A stretch of DNA of 64,000 nucleotides from JAMQKA01 sp031569985 (GCF_031569985.1 NZ_JAMQKA010000027.1:11507-75506), one strand, 5' to 3'. Numbered from the stretch's first letter, positions 33,666-43,387 are shown. Made by a program: numbers and translations. The notes: a model not told the origin generated them from the sequence alone.

Positions 33666-34186
33666 GCAGTTGAAATTTGTTTAACGTGGATTCGATATAA
33701 AAATCTTAGCTAAGGAACATCCGCCCATTACTTTTCAGCGATGAAAAGTAATCAAAAATCGCCGGCTGGTGTAAAAATGGCTAAATACGTCTACATTCCG
33801 CTAAAAAAATCGAATGCTCCTTCCCGTGGCTTGCTTAATTCTACGAATCTTGCGGTATGGATTTTTTCTTAACGCTTCATTCCGTCGGATTCTATACGCC
33901 ATTTTTTCAAAGGTCAGGACAGTGTTTTCGTCCAAAACAATTGCTTTTTAACCAAGATTCTTATCTCAAACTCAAATTAATTGAGTAATGGTATTCTTTT
34001 AGATCTAAAACAATCTTGTCACAGGTCGCGGCGATCCCCTATAGTTGTCTCAGGCCGTACTGTGAAGTGGGAGATTGCCACACTCCATTCACTTCGCACA
34101 CCTTTGCCAAGGCTACGGTATACTCCGTTCATTCCGTTCGCGATGACACCATAATATTTCTAAACCCTCTTTAAAACTAAACCAGA
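33666..34186. repeat. Intergenic region with two dispersed repeat elements, including copy C
   Basis: At 33728-33751 lies TTACTTTTCAGCGATGAAAAGTAA, written here as arms TTACTTTTC and GAAAAGTAA, followed by CAAAAATCGCCGGCTG; a relative occurs at 35411-35470. At 34016-34148 is copy C of the TGTCA...GATGACA element, sharing TTGCCACACTCCATTCACTT with copy B. No gene is supported. Confidence 0.6.
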
Positions 34187-35392
34187 TTACTTAAGCCACT
34201 TATCCAGCCAAGTGAATGCATCTTCCTGCATTGGGATTGGCATGGAGTGTGGCACATCATAGAAATTGGCCTTAAACTTTTTTGGTGCTCCCATCTTTTG
34301 GTAGATACCGCTTAGCTTCTCTTTGGCAGCTTTCATTCCGTTTAGAGAAAACAGCTTATCCTGCTCGGTATTCATAATCAACAAAGGATTAGGGGCATTC
34401 AGTGAAGCCACATCGGGCATGTCCAGGAACTGGTATTGCTGCGGCACGTACATCATCCAGGTGTGATGCAAGTGCCTCTGGAGCATCTCCTCATACGTGC
34501 TTGAAAAGCATCCAATGATCCCGACTTTTATCCGCGGATCCATCCCAAAAAGATAGGTGGTTCGGAGTCCGCCTAGTGAAAGTCCCATAGCGGCAATTCG
34601 ACCTGAATCCACCTCTGGACGAGAAAGCAGCAGATCCACCGCGCGCTTGTCATTTTGCACGATGATGCCCGGCCAAGTGGTGCCCGCTGTCAGTATCGTT
34701 TTTTCCATCGGCTCTTCGTGATCACCGGCCAGTTCATTGAACGCCTGAATCTTTTCGTTAATGTTACCGTTGGCCTGCTCGAAGTACTCCTCCGTACGGT
34801 CAGGGGTAATCTTTTCGGGCTCGATACGCTGTGAACCAAAAAAGATAGCGTCCGGGCTTAGGACAACGTATCCCCTCTTGGCCAGCTCATCGGCATAGTA
34901 TCGGCCATCATACAACTTCTGAACATATTCTTTGAGGATTTTCGGTTGATCATCGGTCCGGTTGTGCTTCTCTTTCCCGAAATAGTAGAAGCCACCGTGA
35001 TCGTGCAATGCCACAACAGCCGGTGCCGGTTCTTCAAGATTATCGGGAATCAGCAGGTAGGCTTCGGTCTTTTGCAGGGTGTTCAGGTTATAGCGGACCA
35101 GGTATTGGGTGTACCCGTCTCTATGCTCAGTCTCCAGGATTTCCGTATTGAGGGGTGCCGATTCGGGATTAAATGCCAAAAGCTCATTCATTTTTGCCCG
35201 CGCCTGGCTTCTCCACGTCTCAGTATTCTTCCAATCTTTTGAGAGGAAGGACATGCTATTCCGGTGGTTTTGGCTGTAGGTATCCAGGAAGGGATAAAAA
35301 TTGCCGACATCGGAGATTTGATCTTGTGCCTGGCAAGGAAATACTGGCAATGAGATAATGGCTGCCAGTAATAAAATGAATGTTCTTTGCAT
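34187..35392 (-). CDS. Secreted alpha/beta-hydrolase (acetyl-xylan-esterase/dienelactone-hydrolase-like)
   Basis: 401 residues with a signal peptide (LLAAIISLPVFPCQAQ). The alpha/beta-hydrolase fold is shown by AVVALHDHGGFYY (oxyanion region, near 130), the nucleophile elbow GLSLGG (near 270), Asp in NTEQDKLF (near 342) and His in DVPHSMP (near 381). It probably removes acetyl or other ester groups from a plant polysaccharide. The gene follows rhaM by 106 bp and belongs to the GH31-rhaM-esterase group on the minus strand. The exact esterase family and substrate are not determined. Confidence 0.75.
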   Translation of the reverse strand: MQRTFILLLAAIISLPVFPCQAQDQISDVGNFYPFLDTYSQNHRNSMSFLSKDWKNTETWRSQARAKMNELLAFNPESAPLNTEILETEHRDGYTQYLVRYNLNTLQKTEAYLLIPDNLEEPAPAVVALHDHGGFYYFGKEKHNRTDDQPKILKEYVQKLYDGRYYADELAKRGYVVLSPDAIFFGSQRIEPEKITPDRTEEYFEQANGNINEKIQAFNELAGDHEEPMEKTILTAGTTWPGIIVQNDKRAVDLLLSRPEVDSGRIAAMGLSLGGLRTTYLFGMDPRIKVGIIGCFSSTYEEMLQRHLHHTWMMYVPQQYQFLDMPDVASLNAPNPLLIMNTEQDKLFSLNGMKAAKEKLSGIYQKMGAPKKFKANFYDVPHSMPIPMQEDAFTWLDKWLK

Positions 35393-35410
35393 ATCGCTAT
35401 AAATTTAAAA

Positions 35411-35470
35411 CCCATTAATGTTGTTCATTTTTTTAGTGATAAAAAAACGAACCAAAATCACCGGCAGAAG
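35411..35470. repeat. Relative of the 33728 dispersed repeat
   Basis: CCCATTAATGTTGTTCATTTTTTTAG followed by a similar AACGAACCAAAATCACCGGCAG end (quoted in parts) resembles 33724-33775. It lies between the esterase and rhaM genes. Confidence 0.4.
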
Positions 35471-35498
35471 AAATTTTTGGTGCGTTCTCTTAATCCTC

Positions 35499-35807
35499 TC
35501 AATCCATATGGAAGACCTCTCGCAATGGGTTTTCGACCGGAGAGTTATCGGGATTGGTCTCCATGATATCTTTCATGTAGCTCCACCACTTTCGGACTAT
35601 CGGGTTGGAGGAGACATCCTCATGGTCCTCCTCAAGCTCCTGGTAGGCGAATAGCGTTCCTGTTTCTTCATCCAGATAAATTGAATAGTTGTGAATGCCA
35701 GCCTCGCTCAGCACTTCTTCCAGTTCCGGCCAGATCTCGTCATGCCGTTTTTTGTACTCTTCTTCGTATCCGGGTTTGAGTTTCATGGTAAAAGCGTGAC
35801 GTTTCAT
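35499..35807 (-). CDS. rhaM: L-rhamnose mutarotase
   Basis: 102 residues, the usual size. It matches Escherichia coli RhaM along its length: Tyr18 and His22 (EEYKKRHDEIWPEL) are at the same numbers, IHNYSIYLDE follows, then KWWSYM with the tandem Trp (74-75), and the ending NPDNSP...REVFHMD. It interconverts alpha and beta anomers of L-rhamnose in the cytoplasm. It sits 16 bp after GH31 and 106 bp before the esterase. With GH78 and PL11 in the window it points to rhamnose use, although rhamnose isomerase and kinase genes are not present here. Confidence 0.92.
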   Translation of the reverse strand: MKRHAFTMKLKPGYEEEYKKRHDEIWPELEEVLSEAGIHNYSIYLDEETGTLFAYQELEEDHEDVSSNPIVRKWWSYMKDIMETNPDNSPVENPLREVFHMD

Positions 35808-35823
35808 AAAGACTTCTCCCCTG

Positions 35824-38346
35824 CTATTTCAATAAAGTTACGGTTATATCTCTTTCGCTTGTTCCAGAAAGTCGGACATGAACCACGCCTGAGTCCTCAT
35901 CAAAAAACCATCCTGGCTGTCCCGACTCCTGATAACTTGCCTTATCTTGGTATGCCATAAGTTTTGAATCACCTTCCGCAATAGCACCGGGAGCACTGGA
36001 CATATGAATTGCCAGCTTGTAGGAACGCTGGGGTACCGTATATTCTCCCACTGGTGCCTTAATCTCCGTCCTTATCTGGTCGGCGTTCTCATTCACTGTT
36101 ACATTCGTAATTGCATATTCACCGTTTTCATAATCCTTGCTTTTCCCGTCATCATCATAAATCTCGTAGGAAGAGGTATCCTGGGGAAAAATCTCAAGCG
36201 TGAGTGTATCCGCCGGCTGTTCTCCGAGCGACTCAATCCTATTGCGCTGTGGTATGATTCCCCCGGCTTTCACAAAAATAGGCAGCTTTTCGAGCGGCGT
36301 CACGATGTTGTAGTACTCCCGCCCAGTGTATTTTTCGCCGGTCCAGTAATCGAACCACGTGCCTTCCGGAAGGTACACGGTGCGCGTCTGTGCACCTTTG
36401 GTGGTCACAGGAGCAATCAGCAGGTTGTCACCAAACAGGTACTGGTCATCGATATCGTAGACATTGGGATCGTCCTGGTATTCCAGCACCAATGCCCGCA
36501 TCATCGGCATGCCGGTGTTGTGCATCTCCCAGGCCTCGCTATAGATATAGGGAATAAAACGATAGCGCATGCGGTCATACTTCTTGAAGATGCGCTGGGC
36601 CTCTTGGCCATAATTCCAGGGCTCCTTGTAGCCCGGGTGGTCCATTCCAAAGACGTGGGCCATGGGGCTAAACATCCCAAACTGGCTCCACCGGATGTAG
36701 AGCTCGGGATCGGCTTTGTGCTCAAATCCCCCCATGTTGTGCGACCAGTATCCTACACCCGAGATCCCGATATTCAAGCCTGCCCGGATAACCGGCTCAA
36801 AATATTGCCATTCGCTGGGCCAGTCGCCCGCCCAGATATACGGGTACCGCTGAATGCCAGCATATCCTTCACGCGTCAGGTTGAACCCACGCATGTTATT
36901 TTCTTCCTGGAATTTCATAAAAGGTACTCTCGCATATGCGATCGGGAACAGGTTGTGCAGTCGCTCGGCATCTTCTCCCTGGGGACCGACCTTGTTACTT
37001 TCGTTCGCTTTATGGCCGAACGCGCTTCCCTCATCGGTTTTGAAAAACATGGCGCCCTGCTCAACGACTTTTTGCACGCCGTTCTCCCACCACCACTCGA
37101 CGGCAGCAGAGTCAAAAACGTTGACAAACTCACCTTTCCCGTCGGGCTCAGGATAGACGACCCCAGCCTCACGGGCCTGGTCCAATAGGTTATATTTTTC
37201 GCCGTTATCGTAGCGGGGACGCACGTGCAGCCCCACCATGTTGTAGTCCATGGCATAGAGGCTGTCAAACATGGCGGTAGGATTGTCGAACGTGTCGCGC
37301 CACTCGAAAGTGGTAGAGCCATGACCGTTCGGTCCGAAGATGCGCCAGGTAGAATCAAGGTGTAATACATCGGCCGGGATGCCGGTCTCCCTGAATTTGC
37401 GCCCCAGGTTCACTACGTAATCAGTGGAGGTGTGCTCTTCATGTCCCCAGGTGCCTCCGCTGTAAGTGCCCACATTCAGACCGTGAGCAAACTCAGGCAG
37501 CATAGGAGATTTCCCGGTAAGCGTGGTGTATTGATCCAGCAGTGTCGGAAACTCTGGTCCATACATAAAGTAATAGTCTATCTGTCCGTCAGCGGCCTGG
37601 AAGGAGTAGGAATTTTTATCAGTATGCCCCATATCCCAAGTCGTGGTATAGGACGTGTGAAAAAAGATGCCGTAGCCTTTGGTACTCATAAAAAATGGAA
37701 CCGGTGAATAATTAGCTTCCAAAATATTGTAGGCCCCGATGATATGGGGACGTCCAGTACCACGGCCCACATTCAGTTCTACCTTTTTGCCTCTCCGATC
37801 GATAAAGTCCATTCGCTCGCCGAACCCGAAGAAATGCTCTTCCGGCAGGAGTTTCTTTTCCACTCGTACCGTTTCCCCCTGCTTTTTCATTCCTCCGACC
37901 TCATTTGACTGAAAAACTGTTTCCGTATTGAGCAGGGTACCATCCGGTTTGAGGAACTCGATGGAAAATGGTGATTTCTTGACTCTGACTACTAGTTCAC
38001 CGGTTAAGTAAATAAGATCGTTTTGCGTCTCTTTTACCTGCAGATCCACATTTTGCCAGTCATTATCCGTCAGCATCCACTCCTTACCGGTCGTCTCAAA
38101 ATTGCCATCCCAGCTGGCCCGAACCCGAACAATGGAAGGCGTACAAAACTGCAACTGCACATCCGCATTCTGGGTAGACAGATTAATGATATTGCCATCA
38201 CGCTGCCCTTCGGACTGAAGGCTGCCGACCGGAACCTGTGCCTGCAGGTTGCCAGCTAACATCAGTCCAATACAAGCGATTAAAAATATTTTTCCTGTCA
38301 CTTTTAAAAAGAGATAGTTAACAGATTTGTACAAATGAATATTCAT
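35824..38346 (-). CDS. GH31-family alpha-glycosidase, secreted
   Basis: About 840 residues from the ATG at 38346; this start gives a signal peptide (FLIACIGLMLAGNLQAQ), whereas the more upstream ATG at 38451 would put 35 unlikely residues before it. Parts seen are the N-terminal galactose-mutarotase-like domain (HFFGFGERMDF near 170), the catalytic barrel with LHLDSTW, the nucleophile Asp in FFKTDEGSAFG (near 435), acid/base Asp in WAGDWPSEW (near 495), and a C-terminal DUF5110-like sandwich (LEIFPQDTSSYEIYDDDG). Substrate may be an alpha-xyloside, glucoside or galactoside. It heads the operon with rhaM and the esterase. Confidence 0.88.
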   Translation of the reverse strand: MNIHLYKSVNYLFLKVTGKIFLIACIGLMLAGNLQAQVPVGSLQSEGQRDGNIINLSTQNADVQLQFCTPSIVRVRASWDGNFETTGKEWMLTDNDWQNVDLQVKETQNDLIYLTGELVVRVKKSPFSIEFLKPDGTLLNTETVFQSNEVGGMKKQGETVRVEKKLLPEEHFFGFGERMDFIDRRGKKVELNVGRGTGRPHIIGAYNILEANYSPVPFFMSTKGYGIFFHTSYTTTWDMGHTDKNSYSFQAADGQIDYYFMYGPEFPTLLDQYTTLTGKSPMLPEFAHGLNVGTYSGGTWGHEEHTSTDYVVNLGRKFRETGIPADVLHLDSTWRIFGPNGHGSTTFEWRDTFDNPTAMFDSLYAMDYNMVGLHVRPRYDNGEKYNLLDQAREAGVVYPEPDGKGEFVNVFDSAAVEWWWENGVQKVVEQGAMFFKTDEGSAFGHKANESNKVGPQGEDAERLHNLFPIAYARVPFMKFQEENNMRGFNLTREGYAGIQRYPYIWAGDWPSEWQYFEPVIRAGLNIGISGVGYWSHNMGGFEHKADPELYIRWSQFGMFSPMAHVFGMDHPGYKEPWNYGQEAQRIFKKYDRMRYRFIPYIYSEAWEMHNTGMPMMRALVLEYQDDPNVYDIDDQYLFGDNLLIAPVTTKGAQTRTVYLPEGTWFDYWTGEKYTGREYYNIVTPLEKLPIFVKAGGIIPQRNRIESLGEQPADTLTLEIFPQDTSSYEIYDDDGKSKDYENGEYAITNVTVNENADQIRTEIKAPVGEYTVPQRSYKLAIHMSSAPGAIAEGDSKLMAYQDKASYQESGQPGWFFDEDSGVVHVRLSGTSERDITVTLLK

Positions 38347-38622
38347 AGAATTATTTTCTGGTCTTGTGTTGAAAAGAGTAATTGTCCCAGCCAACATCTT
38401 GCCTGTTTTAATTCGAGAATTGGAACTAAGAACAAATGCACTAAAATGCAAACCTTACCGATTTCATTGAACATAACTCCTGAGATTGAAAAAATAATAG
38501 TCCAATTACAGGTATAATCCGGGAACAATTTGAAAATTATTGTTGAATACTTGACTATGGCAAACCAGATCGATATCAAGTGGTATGAGGATATTCCAAA
38601 ATAAACCAGCTATTACCCATAT

Positions 38623-39441
38623 TTGAATAATTTCATCACTTCAGCAAGCATATTTTCTGCTCAGCAATTCCTGTTGCAACTGGTTTTATGCATCTCAATC
38701 AGCTCGCTGGCTCATGCTCAAAACCCGTTTGAAGAGGGTAAACAATGGTATGAACAGCGTGCCACAGAAGCTGACTCTTTTCGAGCCAATCCGAAATATA
38801 TAAACAACGCCATACTCGCTTTTGAAGAGGCATTAGAAAAGGATATCTACTCAAAAAAAGCGGCAGCTTATCTACTGCAATCCTACTATTTCAAAGGTAT
38901 GTTCCTGGGAATGGATAAAGATGAGCAGAAACAGGTGTATGAAAAAGGAAAATCACTCGGGGAGCAGATGATTGAACGTTTTCCTGATTCTGTGCCCATA
39001 AAATTCTGGTATGCTGCCAACAGTGGTCGCTGGGCGGATGTCCACGGTTTTTTGGCTGCAGCAACCAACGGCATTGCCAAAAAACTTCGGGATGTTTGCC
39101 AGGATATCATTGCGATGGATGAAGAGTATCAGGGAGGCGGCGGATACCGAATTTTGGCACAAGTGCATTTTCACTCCCCGAATATTCCCCTGGTAATGGG
39201 CTGGCCTTCAAATGATAAGGCACTGGAACTGGTAAAGAAGGCGATTGAAATCGCCCCTGAGCATCCTACGAATTTGCTTTTGTATGCTCAGATATTACTA
39301 CACTTTAACCGTAATGAGGAAGCACTGACGTATCTCGACAGAATTCAATCTCTGACTCCGAGACCCTCCAACCAAGTAGAAGACCGGTATGTGCAGCATC
39401 GTGCCCAGCAATTAAAGCGGAAGCACTTTGGAGGGGCATAA
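38623..39441 (+). CDS. TPR-fold secreted protein related to TRAP-associated TatT
   Basis: 272 residues, TTG start, with a signal peptide (LCISISSLAHAQ). The rest is helical with TPR-like repeats: NNAILAFEEALEKD (near 55) and KALELVKKAIEIAPEHP (near 200). The centre, FWYAANSGRW...GIAKKLRDVCQDIIAMDEEYQGGGGYRILAQVHF (read in parts), resembles the TatT (Tp0956-like) family, a lipoprotein partner of some TRAP transporters. No TRAP transporter genes are in the window, so the role is unknown. The gene is flanked by GH31 (divergent) and the broken receptor (convergent). Confidence 0.55.
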   Translation: MNNFITSASIFSAQQFLLQLVLCISISSLAHAQNPFEEGKQWYEQRATEADSFRANPKYINNAILAFEEALEKDIYSKKAAAYLLQSYYFKGMFLGMDKDEQKQVYEKGKSLGEQMIERFPDSVPIKFWYAANSGRWADVHGFLAAATNGIAKKLRDVCQDIIAMDEEYQGGGGYRILAQVHFHSPNIPLVMGWPSNDKALELVKKAIEIAPEHPTNLLLYAQILLHFNRNEEALTYLDRIQSLTPRPSNQVEDRYVQHRAQQLKRKHFGGA

Positions 39442-39603
39442 CTTATAACTTGAGTTCGAATTAAGTACTATTCCAAACATAGCTGTCATCGTGAGAAGGC
39501 CTTTTAAATACTTTTGGTTCCACCGGTGAGTGCCGTGGAATTGCTCTCGAATTTCATCGCATTCCTGCCAATAACAGCTTTCGTATCGAACTGAGGGGAA
39601 ACA

Positions 39604-39638
39604 GAAAAAGAGGCTGCCCGGTTTCCAGGGACAGCCTC
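39604..39638 (-). terminator. Rho-independent terminator after the split TonB receptor
   Basis: Stem GAGGCTG/CAGCCTC with a further CCC/GGG pairing inside. Read on the minus strand it is followed by five T. It lies 25 bp beyond the receptor stop codon at 39663. Confidence 0.8.
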
Positions 39639-39662
39639 TCATGGGCTTCATCGAACAGATTT

Positions 39663-41994
39663 TTAGAATGAGTAGTCAAATCCTACACGGAAGTTAATAC
39701 CCGGTTCCGCCTGCCAGTAAAGATAACTTCCATAATTGGCACCGGAATATAGATACTCATCCAACAGGTTATTCACATTCAATGAAAGACGGTAGTTGTC
39801 TCTCTCCCAGGATACCTTTCCATCCAGCCTGAAGTAATCGGGCAACTCTGATTCGTTATCAGCACCCCAGTTCCAGGATGAACGGTCGACCTGGTATTGA
39901 TACCCAAGCGCCAGGCCAAAGCCCCGCAGCTGCGATTGCTGAAATGTATAATCCAGCCATCCATTGCTCATATGCCGCGCATGGCCCGCCACTCTCGTTC
40001 CGACGTTTGCCGGATCGGTATCTTCAGTAATTCTGACGTCGGTATTGGCGTAGTTGACCATAGCTCGCAGGCCGGTTAATACTACCCCGCGGAGATCAAA
40101 TTCTATACCTTTGGATACTGCTTCCCCGAGCTGAATTGAAAAGTTCTGGTTTTCAGGATCCGCGGTCAGCATATTTTCTTTCGTCATATGGTAATAGCTG
40201 AGTGTGGCATTCCAGTTTCCATTGCCCCATGACCGTTTGATGCCTCCCTCAATATTATTACCTCTTTCAGGTTCAAAGGCCTTACCCTGTGCGTTCTGCC
40301 CTGTTTGCGGAACAAATGACTGATCATACATTCCATATACAGAGGTGTTTTCATCAATAGAGAAACTTACCGCAGCCCGGGGTGAGAATACCTGGTCATC
40401 CGTTTCTGAACCATATGAAGAACTCTTGTGGTTAGTTAATCTACCGGCCAGTGTTACACACAGGCGATCTTCAAAAAAGCCCAGCTGATCCTGCAGGTAG
40501 TATGATAGATACTCAGAGGTTATGATATTACCTCCTGCCCGTTTACGCAGACTCGTTTCGCGGTCAAATTCCGGGATGGTAGCATTTGCATTACTTGGAT
40601 TATAGATGTTAAAGGGATTTTCCTCCGAATCCAATGCACCAGACTGGTTCCAATCGGCAAAATAGTTTTTCGACCCAAAATCGAGCCCCGCTAAAATACT
40701 GTGAGACACTCCGCCGGTCTGTTCCTCTCCATTGACAAACAGTTGTCCCAGCTTGGCCTCATCATGGGCATCCCAGATGCTTAGTCTTCGAATGATGTCG
40801 CCATTGGGCTCCACGCTGGCGACCCACATGGAATTTCCCTGTTGGTTGTAATTGAGGTACCCGATCTGGCCAGTAATCCGCCAGTTGTCACTGAATTGAT
40901 GAGTCAGGTTCACATAACCATATTGCTCACGCATCTCCGATGGATTAATTCGGGGATCAAAGAAAGTGAAATCCCTGGGCAATGAACCGAACTCATCCGG
41001 TGAAAACACATAGGCTGATCCGATATACATCTCGGAATATTGAAGGGAATACTGCGCCGTTACCGTCGTATTTTCATTAATGAGGTAACGCAGGGAAGGT
41101 GCGATTGTGTAACGTTCGTTCTGTTCAAAGTCATGGTGTGAATTCTCGGTATTTCCTGCCGCATTAAAGCGATAGAGCAGGCGATCATTTTCGCTCAGCT
41201 TACCTCCCACATCAACGGTGGCCCTGAGAGTTGCCGGCCATCAGTCCCACGTTTCCGCCAGACTGCCCGGTGGGCTTTTTGGTAACCACGTTGTAGAGGC
41301 CGCCCGGCTCTCCGCTGGAAAGCATAAAAGCCGATGGCCCCTTGACAAATTCAATGCGCTCCACCATTACCATATCTTCGGTGAGTGGTCCCCAGCTTGA
41401 CTGCACATTCATACCGTTGCGGAAGGCTGGAATCCGAAATCCACGCATATTGATTCGTGCAAAATTGCCCCAGTGCTCAATCATCTGTGCTCCACTCACA
41501 TTTCTGCTAACAGACTCCAACATATCCACGGCCTGCTGATCACTCAAAAGATCTTTGGTGATTACCTGGATATTTTGTGGAATACTGATCAGCCCTTCAT
41601 TTACCCGAAGTGAGGGGGAAACTCCTTTTACCTTGTAGTTTTCAATCTCAGCGCCGGAGACCATCACAGCCCCCATCGCCTCCACTTGTTGCCCTATCGT
41701 TACATTCAGCTCAACATCTTCATCAACATGAATGTCCTGAGAAAACGGCTTGTACCCTATAGCAGAAATCCGGAGGGTATAATCACCTTCGGGAATGCTT
41801 GTAATTTCAAATAAGCCATCTCTTGAGGTTGAGGCCCCAAAGGTGGTATTCTGTAAAACCACATTGGCATTTACGACTGGATCTCCATCGGTGGTAGAGA
41901 CCGATCCCGAAATGGAAAACCTCGGATTTTGCTGTGCAAATGCTGTTAGATTCAGACAAATTAAGGCAAGTAATAATGCTGTAATTCTTTCCAT
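39663..41994 (-). pseudogene. TonB-dependent siderophore-type receptor, split by a frameshift
   Basis: Two abutting minus-strand reading frames make one receptor of about 775 residues, the normal size. Residues 1-260 (41994-41212) carry a signal peptide, a carboxypeptidase-like regulatory domain (SGSVSTTDGDPVVNANVVLQ) and the plug (SPSLRVNEGLISIPQNIQVITKDLL), ending GNVGLMAGNSQGHR then stop. The second frame (41210-39663) resumes with VGGKLSENDRLLYRFNAAG and runs through the beta barrel to the terminal RVGFDYSF, which ends in Phe as outer-membrane proteins do. The break is near 41210-41225 and could be a real mutation or a sequencing error. The outer-membrane cargo would be a ferric siderophore. 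Confidence 0.85.
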
Positions 41995-42250
41995 TGTGTT
42001 TATTTAGATTTAGTTCAAATAAGCACGGGAAGTTACTTAACTGTTATACTTTTCAAAATATTTAGGGAGAAAAAATTACCCACTGGCTCCATTCACTGGA
42101 CCCAATATAGTTGGAAGGGGTAGAGATGTTAGCAGAAAAGTGTCTTTAAAGACAGATAAGGGTGTTTTTGATGGATATCCACGCCCAAAACTAACCATCT
42201 GGCAACCAATAATTTCCTGGAAAACTTGACTAGTACACCCTTTTGAAACA
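41995..42250. other. Intergenic region between the split receptor and the tmRNA terminator
   Basis: A/T-rich, with no gene or recognised repeat. It should contain the receptor promoter, but none could be assigned. Confidence 0.3.
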
Positions 42251-42282
42251 AAAAAACTCACCTGCCATCCAGCAGATGAGTT
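42251..42282 (-). terminator. Rho-independent terminator of tmRNA
   Basis: An 11-bp stem (42255-42265 with 42272-42282, one G-T pair) and a 6-base loop, followed on the minus strand by a T-run at 42251-42256. It lies about 15 bp after the tmRNA 3' end. Confidence 0.85.
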
Positions 42283-42296
42283 CAAAGATTGAATAG

Positions 42297-42663
42297 TGGA
42301 GGTGCGGGGAATCGAACCCCGGTCCGAAATGGTATATCGTTCAAGCATCTACATGCTTAGTTACCGTATTAAGTTTCGCCCGATGCTCTGCCCGGTTACT
42401 AGGCTAACATCGGACTAGCCTGCTAAAGTTTCACACACGCTCCGGCAGACGGCACAGCGCATGCTATCCTGTCATAGTCGACGTTCCAACAGCACTGACA
42501 GGCAAGAAGCTGAGGGAACGGCTAAGCTGCTTTACGCAGCTAAGCTGTATGAGTAATTGTTGTCAATTACAATATTTGCATGATGTTTTTTTACGAGTGC
42601 CATCGCTCGAACTCGGCATGCAGCCTGCGATGCTACGCATTCCGTCGAATCCATTACACCCCC
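42297..42663 (-). ncRNA. ssrA: tmRNA (SsrA)
   Basis: Rescues stalled ribosomes and tags the nascent peptide. The 5' end, GGGGGTGTAATGGATTCGAC, pairs through GGGGGTG with CACCTCC at the 3' end, and the T-arm GGGTTCGATTCCCC is intact. CCA is not encoded, since CTA follows the discriminator A, so it would be added. The tag-coding stretch lies around 42505-42560; from the likely resume codon GCA it reads ANIVIDNNYSYSLAA, followed by TAA. The LAA ending is the usual degradation signal. A terminator follows at 42251-42282. Exact resume codon is inferred by comparison with known tmRNAs. Confidence 0.95.
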
Positions 42664-43054
42664 AATAAGTAAAAGAACATTGGGCCTTTTGAAGCCATAT
42701 TTACCAACAATCTACAACGCGCCAAAATTCCCATTATTTCTGCCGAATTACAAACTTATTCTCGCAAGAATTTATGACCGAACTGGAATTGCCATCCTAT
42801 TGAAAACGGTTTTCTAATAAGAAGATTATTTTAACAAAAATTATGAAATATTTATCTGTAAATAACTAATTAATATTGATTTATCATACCATATTTAAAT
42901 ATATTGACTTTAGAAATCATAAAATATGGCCAAAGGTTTAGCAACAAAATCATACCAAATCGGTATGAAATCTATTAATCATCGATAGCTAACATAAAGA
43001 GATCTGGTTTAGCCAAGTGGTAATTAAGGCCTGTAACAAAAGAGGGAGAGTATA
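42664..43054. promoter_or_regulatory. Divergent region between tmRNA and bactofilin genes
   Basis: No gene. It is very A/T-rich. TCATACC (42950-42956) and GGTATGA (42962-42968) form a perfect 7-bp inverted repeat with a 5-base spacer, 86 bp upstream of the bactofilin start. A single related half-site, ATCATACC, lies near 42882. A GAGGGAGAG Shine-Dalgarno-like stretch precedes the bactofilin ATG. Confidence 0.4.
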
Positions 43055-43387
43055 ATGGCAGATGGTATAAATGGTTATGTATTTCTGGACGCTTCCACCG
43101 ACTTCAAAGGTGAAATTGAAGCTGAACGAGTGGTCTTGGAAGGCAAAATTAATGGCGTTGTTCATGCTAATAAGGGCCTTCATCTTAAAAGCGGGGCACA
43201 TATAGAGGGAGTGATCCACACCGGTAATTTTACGGCCGAAAAGGGAGCCTCCTGCAGAAGCGAACTCTACATTAATGCTGATAAAGTCGATCAAGAATCC
43301 AAAAAGGAAGCTGATAAAGATGACTCAGACGTAGAATATGCTCAGATTCCTAGCCGGACCCCAAATAGGAAGATAAGCCTCTTCTAA
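43055..43387 (+). CDS. Bactofilin family cytoskeletal protein
   Basis: 110 residues, the usual small size. The central beta-helix has the repeating pattern of bactofilins: GYVFLDASTDFKGEIEAERVVLEGKINGVVHANKGLHLKSGAHIEGVIHTGNF, read here in parts (FKGEIEAERVVLEGKINGVV). The C-terminal tail (about 75-110) is charged and disordered. Bactofilins polymerise without nucleotides and organise cell-shape or polarity functions at the membrane. A purine-rich ribosome site (GAGGGAGAG) lies just before the ATG at 43055. It converges on the lysC-lysA gene. No peptidase partner gene is adjacent. Confidence 0.85.
   Translation: MADGINGYVFLDASTDFKGEIEAERVVLEGKINGVVHANKGLHLKSGAHIEGVIHTGNFTAEKGASCRSELYINADKVDQESKKEADKDDSDVEYAQIPSRTPNRKISLF

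Noticed and set aside
36004..37188. Long open frame on the plus strand opposite GH31 (394 codons)
   Set aside because: It is an antisense shadow of a gene with clear GH31 motifs, and its own product shows no recognisable domain.
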